Assembly: GCF_947494055.1 (NCBI RefSeq)
Contig: NZ_CANLTR010000006.1
Coordinates: forward strand, 124,001 to 188,000
Source of the DNA: an uncultured Jannaschia sp.
GTDB taxonomy: Bacteria > Pseudomonadota > Alphaproteobacteria > Rhodobacterales > Rhodobacteraceae
DNA length: 64,000 nt
Reading direction: 5' to 3'
Below the pieces are notes generated by a model. The model had not been told where the DNA came from. It saw only the letters and a program-made list of their open reading frames with translations, and did no database searches. The position numbers were made by a program, and so were the translations under genes. Below, one piece after another: positions 25,865 through 34,399 of this stretch. The stretch's first letter is position 1, and the number at the start of each line of letters is the position of its first letter.

Positions 25865-26901
25865 TCGAACGGGCGGCGCTCGCGGTCTTGCATCGGCTCG
25901 ATCCGGAGCGCGCCCACACTCTGGCGCTGGCGGCGCTCCGGGCCGGGCTCGGTCCGCGCACCGGGCCGGTCACCTCGCCGCGCCTGGCCATCCGCCTCGC
26001 CGGGCTCGACCTGCCGAACCCGATCGGTCTCGCGGCAGGGTTCGACAAGAACGCCACCGCGCTCGGCGCCATCGCCCGCTGCGGCTTCGGCTTCTTCGAG
26101 GCCGGCGCCGTCACCCCCCACCCGCAGGCGGGAAATCCTCGGCCCCGGCTGTTCCGCCTGACCGAGGATCGCGGCGCGATCAACCGGTACGGCTTCGCCA
26201 ACGAAGGTCTCGAGATCGTGGCCGACCGCCTGAGCCGCCGGCCGGCGGGCGCCGTCATCGGCATCAATGTCGGCGCCAACAAGGACAGTCCGGATCGCGC
26301 CGCCGACTTCGCCCGGGTGATCGAGACCTGCGGACCGCATGTCGACTTCGCTACCGTCAACGTCAGCAGCCCCAATACCGAACGCCTGCGCGACCTGCAG
26401 GGCGCAGAAGCGCTCTCGGCACTCCTTGGACGCGTCCTCGCCACCCGCGATGCCCTGCCGCGGCAAATCCCCATTTTCCTGAAGATCGCGCCGGACCTGG
26501 ATGCACAAGCGCTCGAGGAGCTTGCCACGGCGGCCGCGGGCGTCGACGCGATCATCGCGACGAACACGACGGTCGCGCGCGACGGGCTCGGATCACCCCA
26601 TGGACACGAAGCCGGGGGCCTTTCGGGCCAGCCGCTCTTCGAACGCTCCACCCGCATCCTCGCCCGCCTCTCGACGCTGACCGATCTGCCGCTGATCGGC
26701 GTGGGCGGCGTCGCCACGGCCGAGCAGGCCTACGCCAAGATCCGTGCCGGCGCCTCGGCCGTGCAACTCTACACGGCGCTCGTCTTCGACGGCATCGGCC
26801 TGCCCGGCCGCATCGCGCACGGCCTCGAAGCCCTCTTGGCCCGTGACGGCTTCGCGCACATCGCCGACGCCATCGGGACCGACCGCGACCGCTGGCTCTG
26901 A
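25861..26901 (+). CDS. pyrD: dihydroorotate dehydrogenase (quinone), class 2
   Basis: A 346-aa membrane-associated flavoprotein that oxidises dihydroorotate to orotate with ubiquinone in pyrimidine synthesis. The N-terminal amphipathic helix (residues 1-30) marks class 2. FMN-site motifs are [43 protein letters not shown] (catalytic Ser about 170) and [28 protein letters not shown]. The ATG overlaps the DUF952 stop. The MATE gene converges on it, 7 bases away, with repeat copy B between and inside. Confidence 0.96.
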   Translation: MIERAALAVLHRLDPERAHTLALAALRAGLGPRTGPVTSPRLAIRLAGLDLPNPIGLAAGFDKNATALGAIARCGFGFFEAGAVTPHPQAGNPRPRLFRLTEDRGAINRYGFANEGLEIVADRLSRRPAGAVIGINVGANKDSPDRAADFARVIETCGPHVDFATVNVSSPNTERLRDLQGAEALSALLGRVLATRDALPRQIPIFLKIAPDLDAQALEELATAAAGVDAIIATNTTVARDGLGSPHGHEAGGLSGQPLFERSTRILARLSTLTDLPLIGVGGVATAEQAYAKIRAGASAVQLYTALVFDGIGLPGRIAHGLEALLARDGFAHIADAIGTDRDRWL

Positions 26902-26908
26902 CCCGGCC

Positions 26909-26967
26909 TCATGTCTTTGCTTCCGAAATATTCCGGGGGTCCGGGGGCTGGCCCCCGGTCGCGGCCC
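26909..26967 (-). repeat. dispersed intergenic repeat, copy B (inside the MATE 3' end)
   Basis: Read on the minus strand the core is GAATATTTCGGAAGCAAAGA (26914-26933). Next to it is a perfect 7-bp hairpin CCGGGGG-CTGG-CCCCCGG (26941-26958). Core and hairpin match copy C (16274-16330), and the core matches copy A (801-846). The MATE reading frame runs through it, so about the last 18 residues are repeat-encoded. Confidence 0.65.
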
Positions 26968-28273
26968 GCTCCAGCGCCGGATAGCGCAGCCCGAGCGTGA
27001 TCCCGCGCGCGGCGAACGACACCATCAGAGCCGCCCAGAGCCCGTGATTGCCGAAAGCAGGCACCAGCAGAGCCATGGCCGCTCCATAGCAGATCGTGCT
27101 CAGGACCATCATGTTGCGCATGTCGCGCGTGCGCGTGGCGCCGATGAAGATCCCGTCCAGAATCCACGCCGCCACCCCGACGAGCGGTGCCGCCACCATC
27201 CAGGGCAGGAAATCCCGCGCCGCCTGCCGCACCTCCGGCGCTGTCGTCATGATGTCGACGATGCCGCCGCCCAGCAGGGCGAAGGCCAGGGCCAGCGCCG
27301 CGACGGTGCCCAGCCCCCAGGCGCTGCACATCGCCACCGCCCGCCGCAGCCGCGCGCGGTCGCCCGCGCCGAAGAACCGTCCGACCAGCGCCTCCACCGC
27401 GAAGGCGAAGCCGTCGAGCGCGTAGGACGTGATGTAAAGGAATTGCAGCAGCACCTGGTTCGCGGCCAGTGCCACCGTCCCGAACAGGCCGCCACCCAGA
27501 AGGAACGACGTGAACGTCGCCTGCAGCAGGACCGAACGGATCAGGATGTCTGTGTTGACCGCGATCATCCGCTTCAACTGGATAGGGTCGAAAACCTGCG
27601 CCCGGTCGCGCCAGGCCGAGTCCGCGAAGGCCGCCCGGCAAAGCCACAATGCCAGCGCCACGCCCGCCCATTCCGACAGGAACGTGGCCCAGGCCACGCC
27701 TGTGACGCCGAAGCCTAGCCCGAGGACGAACCACAGGTCGAGCAGGATGTTCGCCCCGTTCATCGCAACCTGCACGACGAGCACCGCCGCCGTCCGCTCT
27801 TGCGCGATGAGCCAGCCGGTCAGCCCGTAGATCGCGATGGCGGCGGGCGCCGACCAGATGCGGATGCCCATGTAATCCCGCGCAAGCGCCTCCGTCTCGG
27901 GGCTCGTCGGCGCGAGGCGGAACGCGCCCGCGAAGATCGCCCATTGCAGCGCGATGAGCGTCCCCCCCGCCACGGCCGCGATCAGCAGCGCGCGGCTCAG
28001 CAGCGCGACGAGTTCCGCCCGGTTCCCGCTGCCGAGCGCCTGCGCGGCGAGGCCGGTGGTGCCCATCCGTAGAAAACCGAAGATCCAGTAGACCGAAGAC
28101 AGGATGATCGCACCCGCCCCCACGGCCGCGATCGGCGCCGCCTCGCCCAGTTGTCCCACGACGCCGGTATCGACCGCGCCAAGGATCGGGACGGTCGCGT
28201 TCGACAGGACCACGGGGATCGCCACGCCGAGGATGCGGCGATGCGTCAGGTCGCGCGGGCCCGTCTCGCTCAT
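26909..28273 (-). CDS. MATE family efflux transporter (DinF-like)
   Basis: A 454-aa inner-membrane cation-coupled exporter. Twelve hydrophobic helices are visible in two MatE halves. The first starts LTHRRILGVAIPVVLSNATVPILGAVDTGVVGQLG and the second starts around LKRMIAVNTDILIRSVLLQ. The DinF subgroup is suggested by YWIFGFLRMGTTGLAAQALG. The C-terminal tail GGQPPDPRNISEAKT is encoded by the dispersed repeat and is not a family feature. The ATG overlaps the upstream thioesterase stop (ATGA). Substrate unknown. Confidence 0.92.
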   Translation of the reverse strand: MSETGPRDLTHRRILGVAIPVVLSNATVPILGAVDTGVVGQLGEAAPIAAVGAGAIILSSVYWIFGFLRMGTTGLAAQALGSGNRAELVALLSRALLIAAVAGGTLIALQWAIFAGAFRLAPTSPETEALARDYMGIRIWSAPAAIAIYGLTGWLIAQERTAAVLVVQVAMNGANILLDLWFVLGLGFGVTGVAWATFLSEWAGVALALWLCRAAFADSAWRDRAQVFDPIQLKRMIAVNTDILIRSVLLQATFTSFLLGGGLFGTVALAANQVLLQFLYITSYALDGFAFAVEALVGRFFGAGDRARLRRAVAMCSAWGLGTVAALALAFALLGGGIVDIMTTAPEVRQAARDFLPWMVAAPLVGVAAWILDGIFIGATRTRDMRNMMVLSTICYGAAMALLVPAFGNHGLWAALMVSFAARGITLGLRYPALERAATGGQPPDPRNISEAKT

Positions 28274-28770
28274 GCGCGGGGCGGCATCAGGAAATGCCCC
28301 GTCGCCTGTGCGAAAAGACGGTCGCGATTGTCCTGCCATCCCTCGACATGCACGCTCGCGTAGCGCCGTCCCGACCGGTTGACCCGCGCCCGTGCATAGG
28401 CGTCGCGAGGCAGGCCGGATCGGAGGTAGTCCACCGTGAAGTCGATCGTCTTCGGTAGGCGCGTCGGCTGACTGGCGGAGAGCGTCGCCACGTCGATCCG
28501 GCCGGCCTCGAGATCGTCCCAGAGCGTGGCCCAGCACAGCGTCATCGTTGCCGTGACCTCGAGAAATGCGGCCGTCGCCCCGCCGTGCAGCGCCGGCAGC
28601 CCCGGATTGCCGATCAGCTTCTCGTCGTAATGCAGCACACCGGTCAGTTCGTCGCCGCGCCGGTCGAAGGCGATGCCGAGGAAGCGGATATAGGGCACGC
28701 CGTTCATGAGCGCGCGCAGCGCCGCGTCGCGGCGCTGCTTGACCACCTGGATCGGCTCGGGACGCTTCAC
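28270..28770 (-). CDS. PaaI-family hotdog thioesterase (second of pair)
   Basis: A 166-aa hotdog-fold protein, probably an acyl-CoA thioesterase. The PaaI-type core is LIGNPGLPALHGGATAAFLEVTATMTL, with the HGG motif and the acidic residue one helix turn later. PKTIDFTVDYLRSGLPRD follows. The start is GTG 28770, overlapping the upstream thioesterase stop (GTGA). It differs clearly from its neighbour in sequence, so a heteromeric enzyme or two substrate ranges are both possible. Operon order is PaaI, PaaI, MATE. Confidence 0.87.
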   Translation of the reverse strand: MKRPEPIQVVKQRRDAALRALMNGVPYIRFLGIAFDRRGDELTGVLHYDEKLIGNPGLPALHGGATAAFLEVTATMTLCWATLWDDLEAGRIDVATLSASQPTRLPKTIDFTVDYLRSGLPRDAYARARVNRSGRRYASVHVEGWQDNRDRLFAQATGHFLMPPRA

Positions 28771-29210
28771 GGGTCGGTCGCCCGCTCCAGCGCGAAGGCC
28801 CCGTTCGCCACCGCGACCGGCCCCGACCCGGGCATCTCGTCGAAAGCTTCGGCCCGCACGAAGGCGACGCTGCGCGTGACGTGGCGGCAATGCGCCCGTG
28901 CCGTAATGCGCCCGCCCGGTTCCGCCGCGCGCATGTAATCGATGCGGAGATCCATCGTCGCGGTCATCGCCGCGCCCGTGGAATGCGACAGCACCGCGAC
29001 GCCCCCGCTCGTGTCCATCAGCGCGGAGATCGCCCCGCCGTGGATCACCCCGGTTCCGGGATCGCCGATCAGGGCCTCCGAATAGGGCATCGACAGCGTC
29101 GCGACCCCGTCGCCCGCGGCTTCGACGACCATGCCGAGCGCCCGGCAATGCGGGAGGGACGCGACGAAATTCCTCGCCGCCACGATCGCGTTGTCGTCGG
29201 TCCCGCTCAT
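28767..29210 (-). CDS. PaaI-family hotdog thioesterase (first of pair)
   Basis: A 147-aa hotdog-fold protein. Core features are LIGDPGTGVIHGGAISALMDTSGGVAVL (HGG plus Asp) and TMDLRIDYMRAAEPG, typical of PaaI/medium-chain acyl-CoA thioesterases. The start is uncertain: ATG 29210 (MSGTDDN) or ATG 29222, neither with a clear ribosome site. It heads the operon and is divergent from the first MerR gene, so fatty-acyl regulation is plausible but inferred. Confidence 0.86.
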   Translation of the reverse strand: MSGTDDNAIVAARNFVASLPHCRALGMVVEAAGDGVATLSMPYSEALIGDPGTGVIHGGAISALMDTSGGVAVLSHSTGAAMTATMDLRIDYMRAAEPGGRITARAHCRHVTRSVAFVRAEAFDEMPGSGPVAVANGAFALERATDP

Positions 29211-29304
29211 TCGCGGAGGCATGCCGCGAAGCCCAAGCCGCCGCAACCCCGTCCGATGGACAGGTGGGCGAGGAACGTGCGAACATCGTTCCCGGAGGTG
29301 CGGC

Positions 29305-29682
29305 ATGGCGGTACGGCTCGATTTTAAGGCGATGTGCACCCGGTTCGACGTGACCCCCCGCACCCTGCGACACTACGAATATATCGAACTGCTGTCGCCC
29401 GAGCGGGTGGGGCGGACCCGGTATTACGGTCCGCGGGAGATCGCCCGGATGACGCTGATCCTGCGCGGCCGCAAGTTCGGGTTCTCGCTGGAGGAGATCC
29501 GGCAATGGCTGGAACTCTATGACGCCGACCCGGAGGGCACCACGCAGAAGCAGGCCTGGATCGAGCTCGCCAACCGGCAGCTCGACGAACTCCTCGAACG
29601 AAAGCGCCACCTCGAGGATGCCATCTCTGAACTGACTGCGCTGCGGGACGGCGTCCGGGATGAGCTCGGGAATCGCCCCTGA
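29305..29682 (+). CDS. MerR-family transcriptional regulator (paralogue 1)
   Basis: A 125-aa MerR-type repressor/activator. The winged helix-turn-helix covers residues 8-75 ([40 protein letters not shown]), followed by a coiled-coil dimer helix. There is no cysteine cluster for metals. ATG 29305 is preceded by GGAGG. The next gene is a close paralogue. MerR proteins of this LiuR/AtuR-like type control fatty-acid and branched-chain degradation genes in proteobacteria; the beta-oxidation genes downstream fit that role. Confidence 0.9.
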   Translation: MAVRLDFKAMCTRFDVTPRTLRHYEYIELLSPERVGRTRYYGPREIARMTLILRGRKFGFSLEEIRQWLELYDADPEGTTQKQAWIELANRQLDELLERKRHLEDAISELTALRDGVRDELGNRP

Positions 29683-29773
29683 TCCCAGATACGGCGACAA
29701 TCGCGGCCCTCGGCGCTCTCTGTTGCGGCTGTAGCTAAAAGTTGACTGAAAACCACGGCTCCCGCGCCGAGAC

Positions 29774-29803
29774 TGACGTAACGTCCGCATTACGTAAGCG
29801 TCA
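29774..29803. promoter_or_regulatory. probable MerR operator region before the beta-oxidation operon
   Basis: Two neighbouring palindromes: GACGTAACGTC (29775-29785, arms GACG/CGTC) and TTACGTAA (29790-29797) followed by GCGTCA. They resemble the ACGT-centred sites of LiuR-type MerR regulators and lie about 80-105 bases upstream of the second MerR gene. Confidence 0.5.
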
Positions 29804-29878
29804 AACCGTCTTGTATCAAATTTCTCGTATTTACATCCCGCCCAATTTCGGGGCGGGCCAGAACGAGGAAATTTTACA

Positions 29879-30274
29879 ATGGCAGAAGAATTTCTCACGA
29901 TCCGCCAGATGTGCGACGCGTTCGACGTCACGCCGCGGACGCTCCGGTTCTACGAACAGAAAGAGTTGCTGTTTCCCAAGCGGGAGGGTCAGAAGCGGTG
30001 GTTCACCCGCCGCGACCGCGCCCGGCTCAAGCTGATCCTGCGGGGCAAGCGGTTCGGCTTTTCGCTGGAGGAAATCCGGCAGCTGCTCGACCTTTATGGC
30101 GCCGGCGACAACCAGTACACCCAGATCGCCCGGGCCTACGAAATCGGCAGCGAGCGTCTGGCGGACATGAAGAAACAGCGCGACGAACTCGATGCCGCGA
30201 TCAAGGAACTGTCCGATCAGCTCAGCTGGGGGGAGAAGATGATGCAGCAGCTACAGCCCCAGCGCGCCGTCTGA
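29879..30274 (+). CDS. MerR-family transcriptional regulator (paralogue 2)
   Basis: A 131-aa MerR protein. The DNA-binding domain is [20 protein letters not shown] and [23 protein letters not shown], about half identical to the gene at 29305. A long coiled-coil tail ([19 protein letters not shown]) follows and no ligand cysteines are seen. The AT-rich leader ending GAGGAAATTTTACA gives its ribosome site. It sits 49 bases before the acyl-CoA dehydrogenase and so probably leads the operon and regulates it. An operator candidate lies at 29774-29803. Confidence 0.92.
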   Translation: MAEEFLTIRQMCDAFDVTPRTLRFYEQKELLFPKREGQKRWFTRRDRARLKLILRGKRFGFSLEEIRQLLDLYGAGDNQYTQIARAYEIGSERLADMKKQRDELDAAIKELSDQLSWGEKMMQQLQPQRAV

Positions 30275-30323
30275 ACGACGGCCGCTCCACCCGCCCCATC
30301 CACCTCGACCGAGGAGACGCAGA

Positions 30324-32102
30324 ATGCCAACCTATACCGCGCCCACCAAGGACATCCAGTTCGTCCTCCACGACGTGCTCGAAATCGGCGGGCAGGACGT
30401 TCCGGGCTATGCCGATCTCGACCGTGACTTCACCGGCGCGATCCTCGAGACGGTGGGCCAGCTGGCCAGCGAGGTGATCGCGCCGCTCAATGCAGTCGGC
30501 GACCGCGAGGGGTGTCGGCTCGAGAACGGGGTCGTACGCACCCCGGACGGCTTCCGGGCCGCCTTCGATCAGCTCCGTGACGGCGGCTGGACCGCGCTCG
30601 ATGCACCGGAGGCCTATGGCGGACAGGGGTTGCCCTATCTCGTCTACACGCTGGTGGGCGACATTCTGTCGGCGGCGAACATGGCCTTCAACATGTATTA
30701 CGGCCTGACCCACGGTGCGGCCTCTGCGATCGCCGCGCACGGGACCGAGGCGCAGAAGGCGCTCTGGCTGCCGAAGATGTACAGTTGCGAATGGACGGGC
30801 ACGATGAACCTGACGGAGCCGCATGCCGGCACCGATCTGGGCATGATGCGCACCCGGGCCGAGCCGCAGGAGGACGGCAGCTACCGGATCACCGGTCAGA
30901 AGATTTTCATCTCCGCGGGCGATCACGACATGGCCGACAACATCGTCCATCTGGTCCTCGCCAAGATCCCCGGCGGCCCCGACGGAACGAAGGGCATCTC
31001 GCTTTTCATCGTACCGAAGTTCCTCGCCAACGAGGACGGCACCCTCGGCGATCGCAACGGCGTCTCCGTCGGCAAGCTCGAGGAGAAGATGGGCATCCAC
31101 GGCAACTCGACCTGCGTGATGAACTACGACGGCGCGTCAGGCTATCTGCTGGGCGAGATGCACAAGGGCATGCGGGCGATGTTCACGATGATGAACGAGG
31201 CCCGGCTCGGCGTCGGCCTGCAGGGCTACGCCCAGGCGGAGGTGGCCTACCAGAACGCGCTGGCCTATGCGGTCGACCGGCTGCAGGGGCGCGACGTGAC
31301 CGGCGCGAAGAACCCCGCGGGCCCGGCCGATCCGCTGATCGTGCATCCCGACATCCGCCGCAACCTGATGGATCAGAAGAGCTTCGTGGAAGGTGCGCGG
31401 GCCTTCACCTTCTGGTCCGCGACGCTGATCGACCGCGCCGAGCGGAGCGGGGACAAGTCCGCCGACGGCCTGGTCTCGTTGCTCACCCCGGTCGTGAAGG
31501 GCTTCCTCACCGACAAGGGCTTCGAGAATGCCATCGCCGCGCAGCAGGTCTATGGCGGCCACGGCTACATCGAGGAATGGGGCATGTCGCAATTCGCGCG
31601 TGATGCCCGCATCGCGATGATCTACGAGGGCGCCAACGGCGTGCAGGCGCTCGACCTCGTCGGCCGCAAGCTCGCGACCGACGGCGGCCGCAACGTGATG
31701 GCGTTCTTCGAGATCGTGAAGACCTTCATCCGCGAGAACGCGGAGGACGAGACGTTGAAGGGCGGCTTCCTCGACCCGCTCAAGGCGGCCTCGAAGGACC
31801 TGCAGGAGGCTGCGACCTTCTTCATGCAGGAAGGCATGAAGAACCCGAACGCGGCGCTGTCGGGCTCCTACGACTTCATGCACCTCTTCGGCCATGTCTG
31901 CCTCGGGCTGATGTGGGCGCGGATGGCGCGGGCGGCCGGCGCTGCGATGGCGCAGGACGGGGCCGACCACGACTTCCTCGCCGCCAAGGTCGCGACGGGT
32001 CGGTATTACATGGCCCGCCAACTCCCGGCGACCACAATGCACCTTGCGCGCATCAAGACCGGGGCAGATACGATCATGGCCCTTGATTCAACGGCGTTCT
32101 GA
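30324..32102 (+). CDS. acyl-CoA dehydrogenase with C-terminal extension
   Basis: A 592-aa FAD enzyme that makes the 2,3-double bond of acyl-CoA, the first step of beta-oxidation. It is longer than the usual ~380 aa: a short N-terminal domain and an extra C-terminal domain (about 465-592, ending MALDSTAF) flank the core, as in the AcdA/FadE5-like group. Motifs include [35 protein letters not shown] and [19 protein letters not shown] with the likely catalytic Glu about 435. GGAG precedes the ATG. It is the first enzyme gene of the operon. Confidence 0.95.
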   Translation: MPTYTAPTKDIQFVLHDVLEIGGQDVPGYADLDRDFTGAILETVGQLASEVIAPLNAVGDREGCRLENGVVRTPDGFRAAFDQLRDGGWTALDAPEAYGGQGLPYLVYTLVGDILSAANMAFNMYYGLTHGAASAIAAHGTEAQKALWLPKMYSCEWTGTMNLTEPHAGTDLGMMRTRAEPQEDGSYRITGQKIFISAGDHDMADNIVHLVLAKIPGGPDGTKGISLFIVPKFLANEDGTLGDRNGVSVGKLEEKMGIHGNSTCVMNYDGASGYLLGEMHKGMRAMFTMMNEARLGVGLQGYAQAEVAYQNALAYAVDRLQGRDVTGAKNPAGPADPLIVHPDIRRNLMDQKSFVEGARAFTFWSATLIDRAERSGDKSADGLVSLLTPVVKGFLTDKGFENAIAAQQVYGGHGYIEEWGMSQFARDARIAMIYEGANGVQALDLVGRKLATDGGRNVMAFFEIVKTFIRENAEDETLKGGFLDPLKAASKDLQEAATFFMQEGMKNPNAALSGSYDFMHLFGHVCLGLMWARMARAAGAAMAQDGADHDFLAAKVATGRYYMARQLPATTMHLARIKTGADTIMALDSTAF

Positions 32103-32160
32103 GGCCCGCCGCGAATGCCGGGCCACCCCTGATTGAAGACCGACAATATTGGAGATGCGC

Positions 32161-32385
32161 ATGTCGCATTCACAAGCTCATACATCTGAAGTTCATACCG
32201 AAATGTCCGAGATCGGCTACCGGCGGCTCAAGCAGTTCGTCGCCGAGACCGGCCTCGAGGAGCGTGATGCGCTGTCGTTCCTCTTCGAGGCGTTCGACGT
32301 CGTCACCCACCACGAGGCGCTGCGCCACCGGCTTGGGCTCTACAAGGCGGTGACGAACACGGCCGGATCGCGTGATCCGCAGTAA
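32161..32385 (+). CDS. small conserved hypothetical protein in beta-oxidation operon
   Basis: A 74-aa protein I do not recognise. After a polar start (MSHSQAHTSEVHTEMSE) it is mostly helical: GYRRLKQFVAETGLEERDALSFLFEAFDVVTHHEALRHR, with several His residues. There is no signal peptide or membrane segment. ATG 32161 is placed six bases after GGAG; an in-frame TTG at 32149 and ATG at 32155 are alternatives. It lies 58 bases after the acyl-CoA dehydrogenase on the same strand and is probably co-transcribed. Confidence 0.75.
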   Translation: MSHSQAHTSEVHTEMSEIGYRRLKQFVAETGLEERDALSFLFEAFDVVTHHEALRHRLGLYKAVTNTAGSRDPQ

Positions 32386-32495
32386 CGAGGCGACACGGAA
32401 GGTGATCTTCGGTGTCCACCCCTGTTGGCATGCCGCGAGCCCTGCCGTGTCTATCGCGGACCAGGCTCATCCGCTAGGCTCTGGGACGGCAGGTC

Positions 32496-32515
32496 GGCTC
32501 CGGCGCGCCGGAGCC
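32496..32515. repeat. 20-bp perfect palindrome before the GST gene
   Basis: GGCTCCGGCGCGCCGGAGCC reads the same on both strands and ends 26 bases before the GST start codon. It could be a regulator site or fold into a hairpin that separates upstream and downstream parts of the operon. Confidence 0.5.
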
Positions 32516-32541
32516 CGGTCCCGGGACGGGGAGAGCAAGGG

Positions 32542-33177
32542 ATGACGATCGAGCTGCATTGTTTCGGCGAGAGCGGGAACAGCTACAAGGCGGCCCTCGC
32601 GCTCGAACTGGCTGGTCTCGACTGGACGCCCGTCTTCGTCGATTTCTTCAACGGCGCCGCCCGCGCCGACACCTACCGCGCGACCAACGTGATGGGCGAG
32701 GCGCCGCTTCTCGTCGACGGTAGTTTCCAGCTGAGCCAGTCCGGTGCGATCCAGCAATGGATCACCGACCGGACCGGACGCTTCGGCGGCACACAGGAAG
32801 AACGCTACGAGGTCCTCCGCTGGGTGCTCTGGGACAACCACAAGCTCTCGAGCGTGGCGGGCGCGACGCGGTTCCTGATGAACTTCCTGCCCGAGGCGAA
32901 GCGCCCGCCCGAGGTGATCTCCTTTCAGCAGGGACGCCTGCGCGGCGCCTTCGAGGTCTTGAACACGCATCTGACGGGTCGCGACTGGATCGTCGGCCGT
33001 AACGTCACGAATGCGGATCTGAGCTGCTGCGGCTATCTGTATTACCCGGAACCCTTCGGCTTCGACCGGACGGAGTGGCCCGCCATCGACGCCTGGCTCG
33101 ACCGGATCGCCGCCCTGCCCGGCTGGAAGCACCCCTACGACCTGATGCCCGGTCGCCCGTCCGACCGCGGCCTGTAA
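32542..33177 (+). CDS. glutathione S-transferase family protein
   Basis: A 211-aa soluble GST. The thioredoxin-like N-terminal domain (residues 1-78) starts MTIELHCFGESGNSYKAALALEL and has the cis-Pro and Ser/Glu glutathione-binding part GEAPLLVDGSFQLSQSGAIQQW. The all-helical C-terminal domain ends with WPAIDAWLDRIAALPGWKHPYDLMPG. ATG 32542 has GAGAGCAAGG upstream. The thiolase starts 10 bases after its stop. Its job inside a fatty-acid operon is unclear; detoxifying reactive acyl or enal products is one possibility. Confidence 0.9.
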   Translation: MTIELHCFGESGNSYKAALALELAGLDWTPVFVDFFNGAARADTYRATNVMGEAPLLVDGSFQLSQSGAIQQWITDRTGRFGGTQEERYEVLRWVLWDNHKLSSVAGATRFLMNFLPEAKRPPEVISFQQGRLRGAFEVLNTHLTGRDWIVGRNVTNADLSCCGYLYYPEPFGFDRTEWPAIDAWLDRIAALPGWKHPYDLMPGRPSDRGL

Positions 33178-33187
33178 GGAGGCTCGC

Positions 33188-34399
33188 ATGACAGACGCCT
33201 ATATCTACGACGCGGTCCGCACCCCCCGGGGCAAGGGCCGCCCCGACGGAAGCCTGCACGAGGTCACCGCCGTCCATCTTTCGGCGACGGTTCTCGACGC
33301 GCTGAAGGCGCGCGCGGGCTTCGAAGGTCACGCCGTCGAGGACGTGATCTGGGGCAACGCCACGCAGGTGATGGAACAGGGCGGCTGCCTCGCGCGGACC
33401 GCGGTGCTGGCCTCCGGCCTCGACGAGCGCATCCCGGGGCTCAGCATCAACCGGTTCTGCGCGTCGGGCATGGAGGCGGTGAACCTCGCGGCGAACCAGA
33501 TCCGCGCGGGCGCCGGCGACGGCTACATCGCCGGCGGCGTCGAATGCATGAGCCGGGTGCCCATGGGCAGCGACGGCGCGGCCATCGCCGTCGACCCGAG
33601 CGTGGCGATGGAGACCTATTTCGTCCCGCAGGGCATCAGCGCCGACATCATCGCCACCGAATACGGCATCAGCCGCGACGACGCCGACGCCTTTGCTGTC
33701 GAAAGCCAGCGCCGTGCGGCGGCGGCCTGGGAGGACGGACGCTTCGACCGCGCCATGCTCACTGTGCGCGACGTGAACGGCCTGCCGATCCTCGCGCGCG
33801 ACGAGTACATGCGGCCCGGGACGGACATGCAGTCGCTCGGCGCGCTCAATCCGGCCTTCCAGGCGATCGGCGAGGTCATGCCCGGCTTCGACAAGGTCGC
33901 GCTGATGAAATACCCGCATCTGGAACGGATCAACCACATCCACCATGCCGGCAATTCCTCGGGCATCGTCGACGGCGCGGCGGGCGTGCTGGTCGGGTCG
34001 GAGGTGTTCGGGAAGAAGTGGGGCCTCACCCCCCGCGCCCGCATCCGGGCCACCGCCAAGATCGGGACCGACCCGACCATCATGCTGACCGGACCGGTTC
34101 CGGCGACGGAGAAGATCCTCGCCGACAGCGGCATGATGATCGACGACATCGACCTGTTCGAGGTGAACGAGGCGTTTTCCTCGGTCGTGCTGCGCTACAT
34201 GCAGGCCTTCGACGTCGATCACGCCAAGCTCAACGTGAACGGCGGGGCGATTGCCATGGGTCACCCGCTCGGCGCGTCGGGCGCGATCATCATCGGCACG
34301 CTGCTCGACGAGATGGAACGGTCGGACCGGGAGACGGGGCTCGCCACCCTCTGCGTAGCCAGCGGCATGGGCGCGGCCACGATCATCGAGCGGGTCTGA
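33188..34399 (+). CDS. acetyl-CoA C-acyltransferase (thiolase)
   Basis: A 403-aa type-II thiolase that cleaves 3-ketoacyl-CoA with CoA, the last step of beta-oxidation. The nucleophile Cys91 lies in NRFCASGMEAVN. The His motif is GGAIAMGHPLGASGAI and the second Cys is in CVASGMGAATIIE. AAGGAGG precedes the ATG. The stop and the cupin start share a base (TGATG). It forms with the FadJ-type gene downstream a two-gene fatty-acid oxidation complex interrupted by a cupin gene. Confidence 0.95.
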   Translation: MTDAYIYDAVRTPRGKGRPDGSLHEVTAVHLSATVLDALKARAGFEGHAVEDVIWGNATQVMEQGGCLARTAVLASGLDERIPGLSINRFCASGMEAVNLAANQIRAGAGDGYIAGGVECMSRVPMGSDGAAIAVDPSVAMETYFVPQGISADIIATEYGISRDDADAFAVESQRRAAAAWEDGRFDRAMLTVRDVNGLPILARDEYMRPGTDMQSLGALNPAFQAIGEVMPGFDKVALMKYPHLERINHIHHAGNSSGIVDGAAGVLVGSEVFGKKWGLTPRARIRATAKIGTDPTIMLTGPVPATEKILADSGMMIDDIDLFEVNEAFSSVVLRYMQAFDVDHAKLNVNGGAIAMGHPLGASGAIIIGTLLDEMERSDRETGLATLCVASGMGAATIIERV

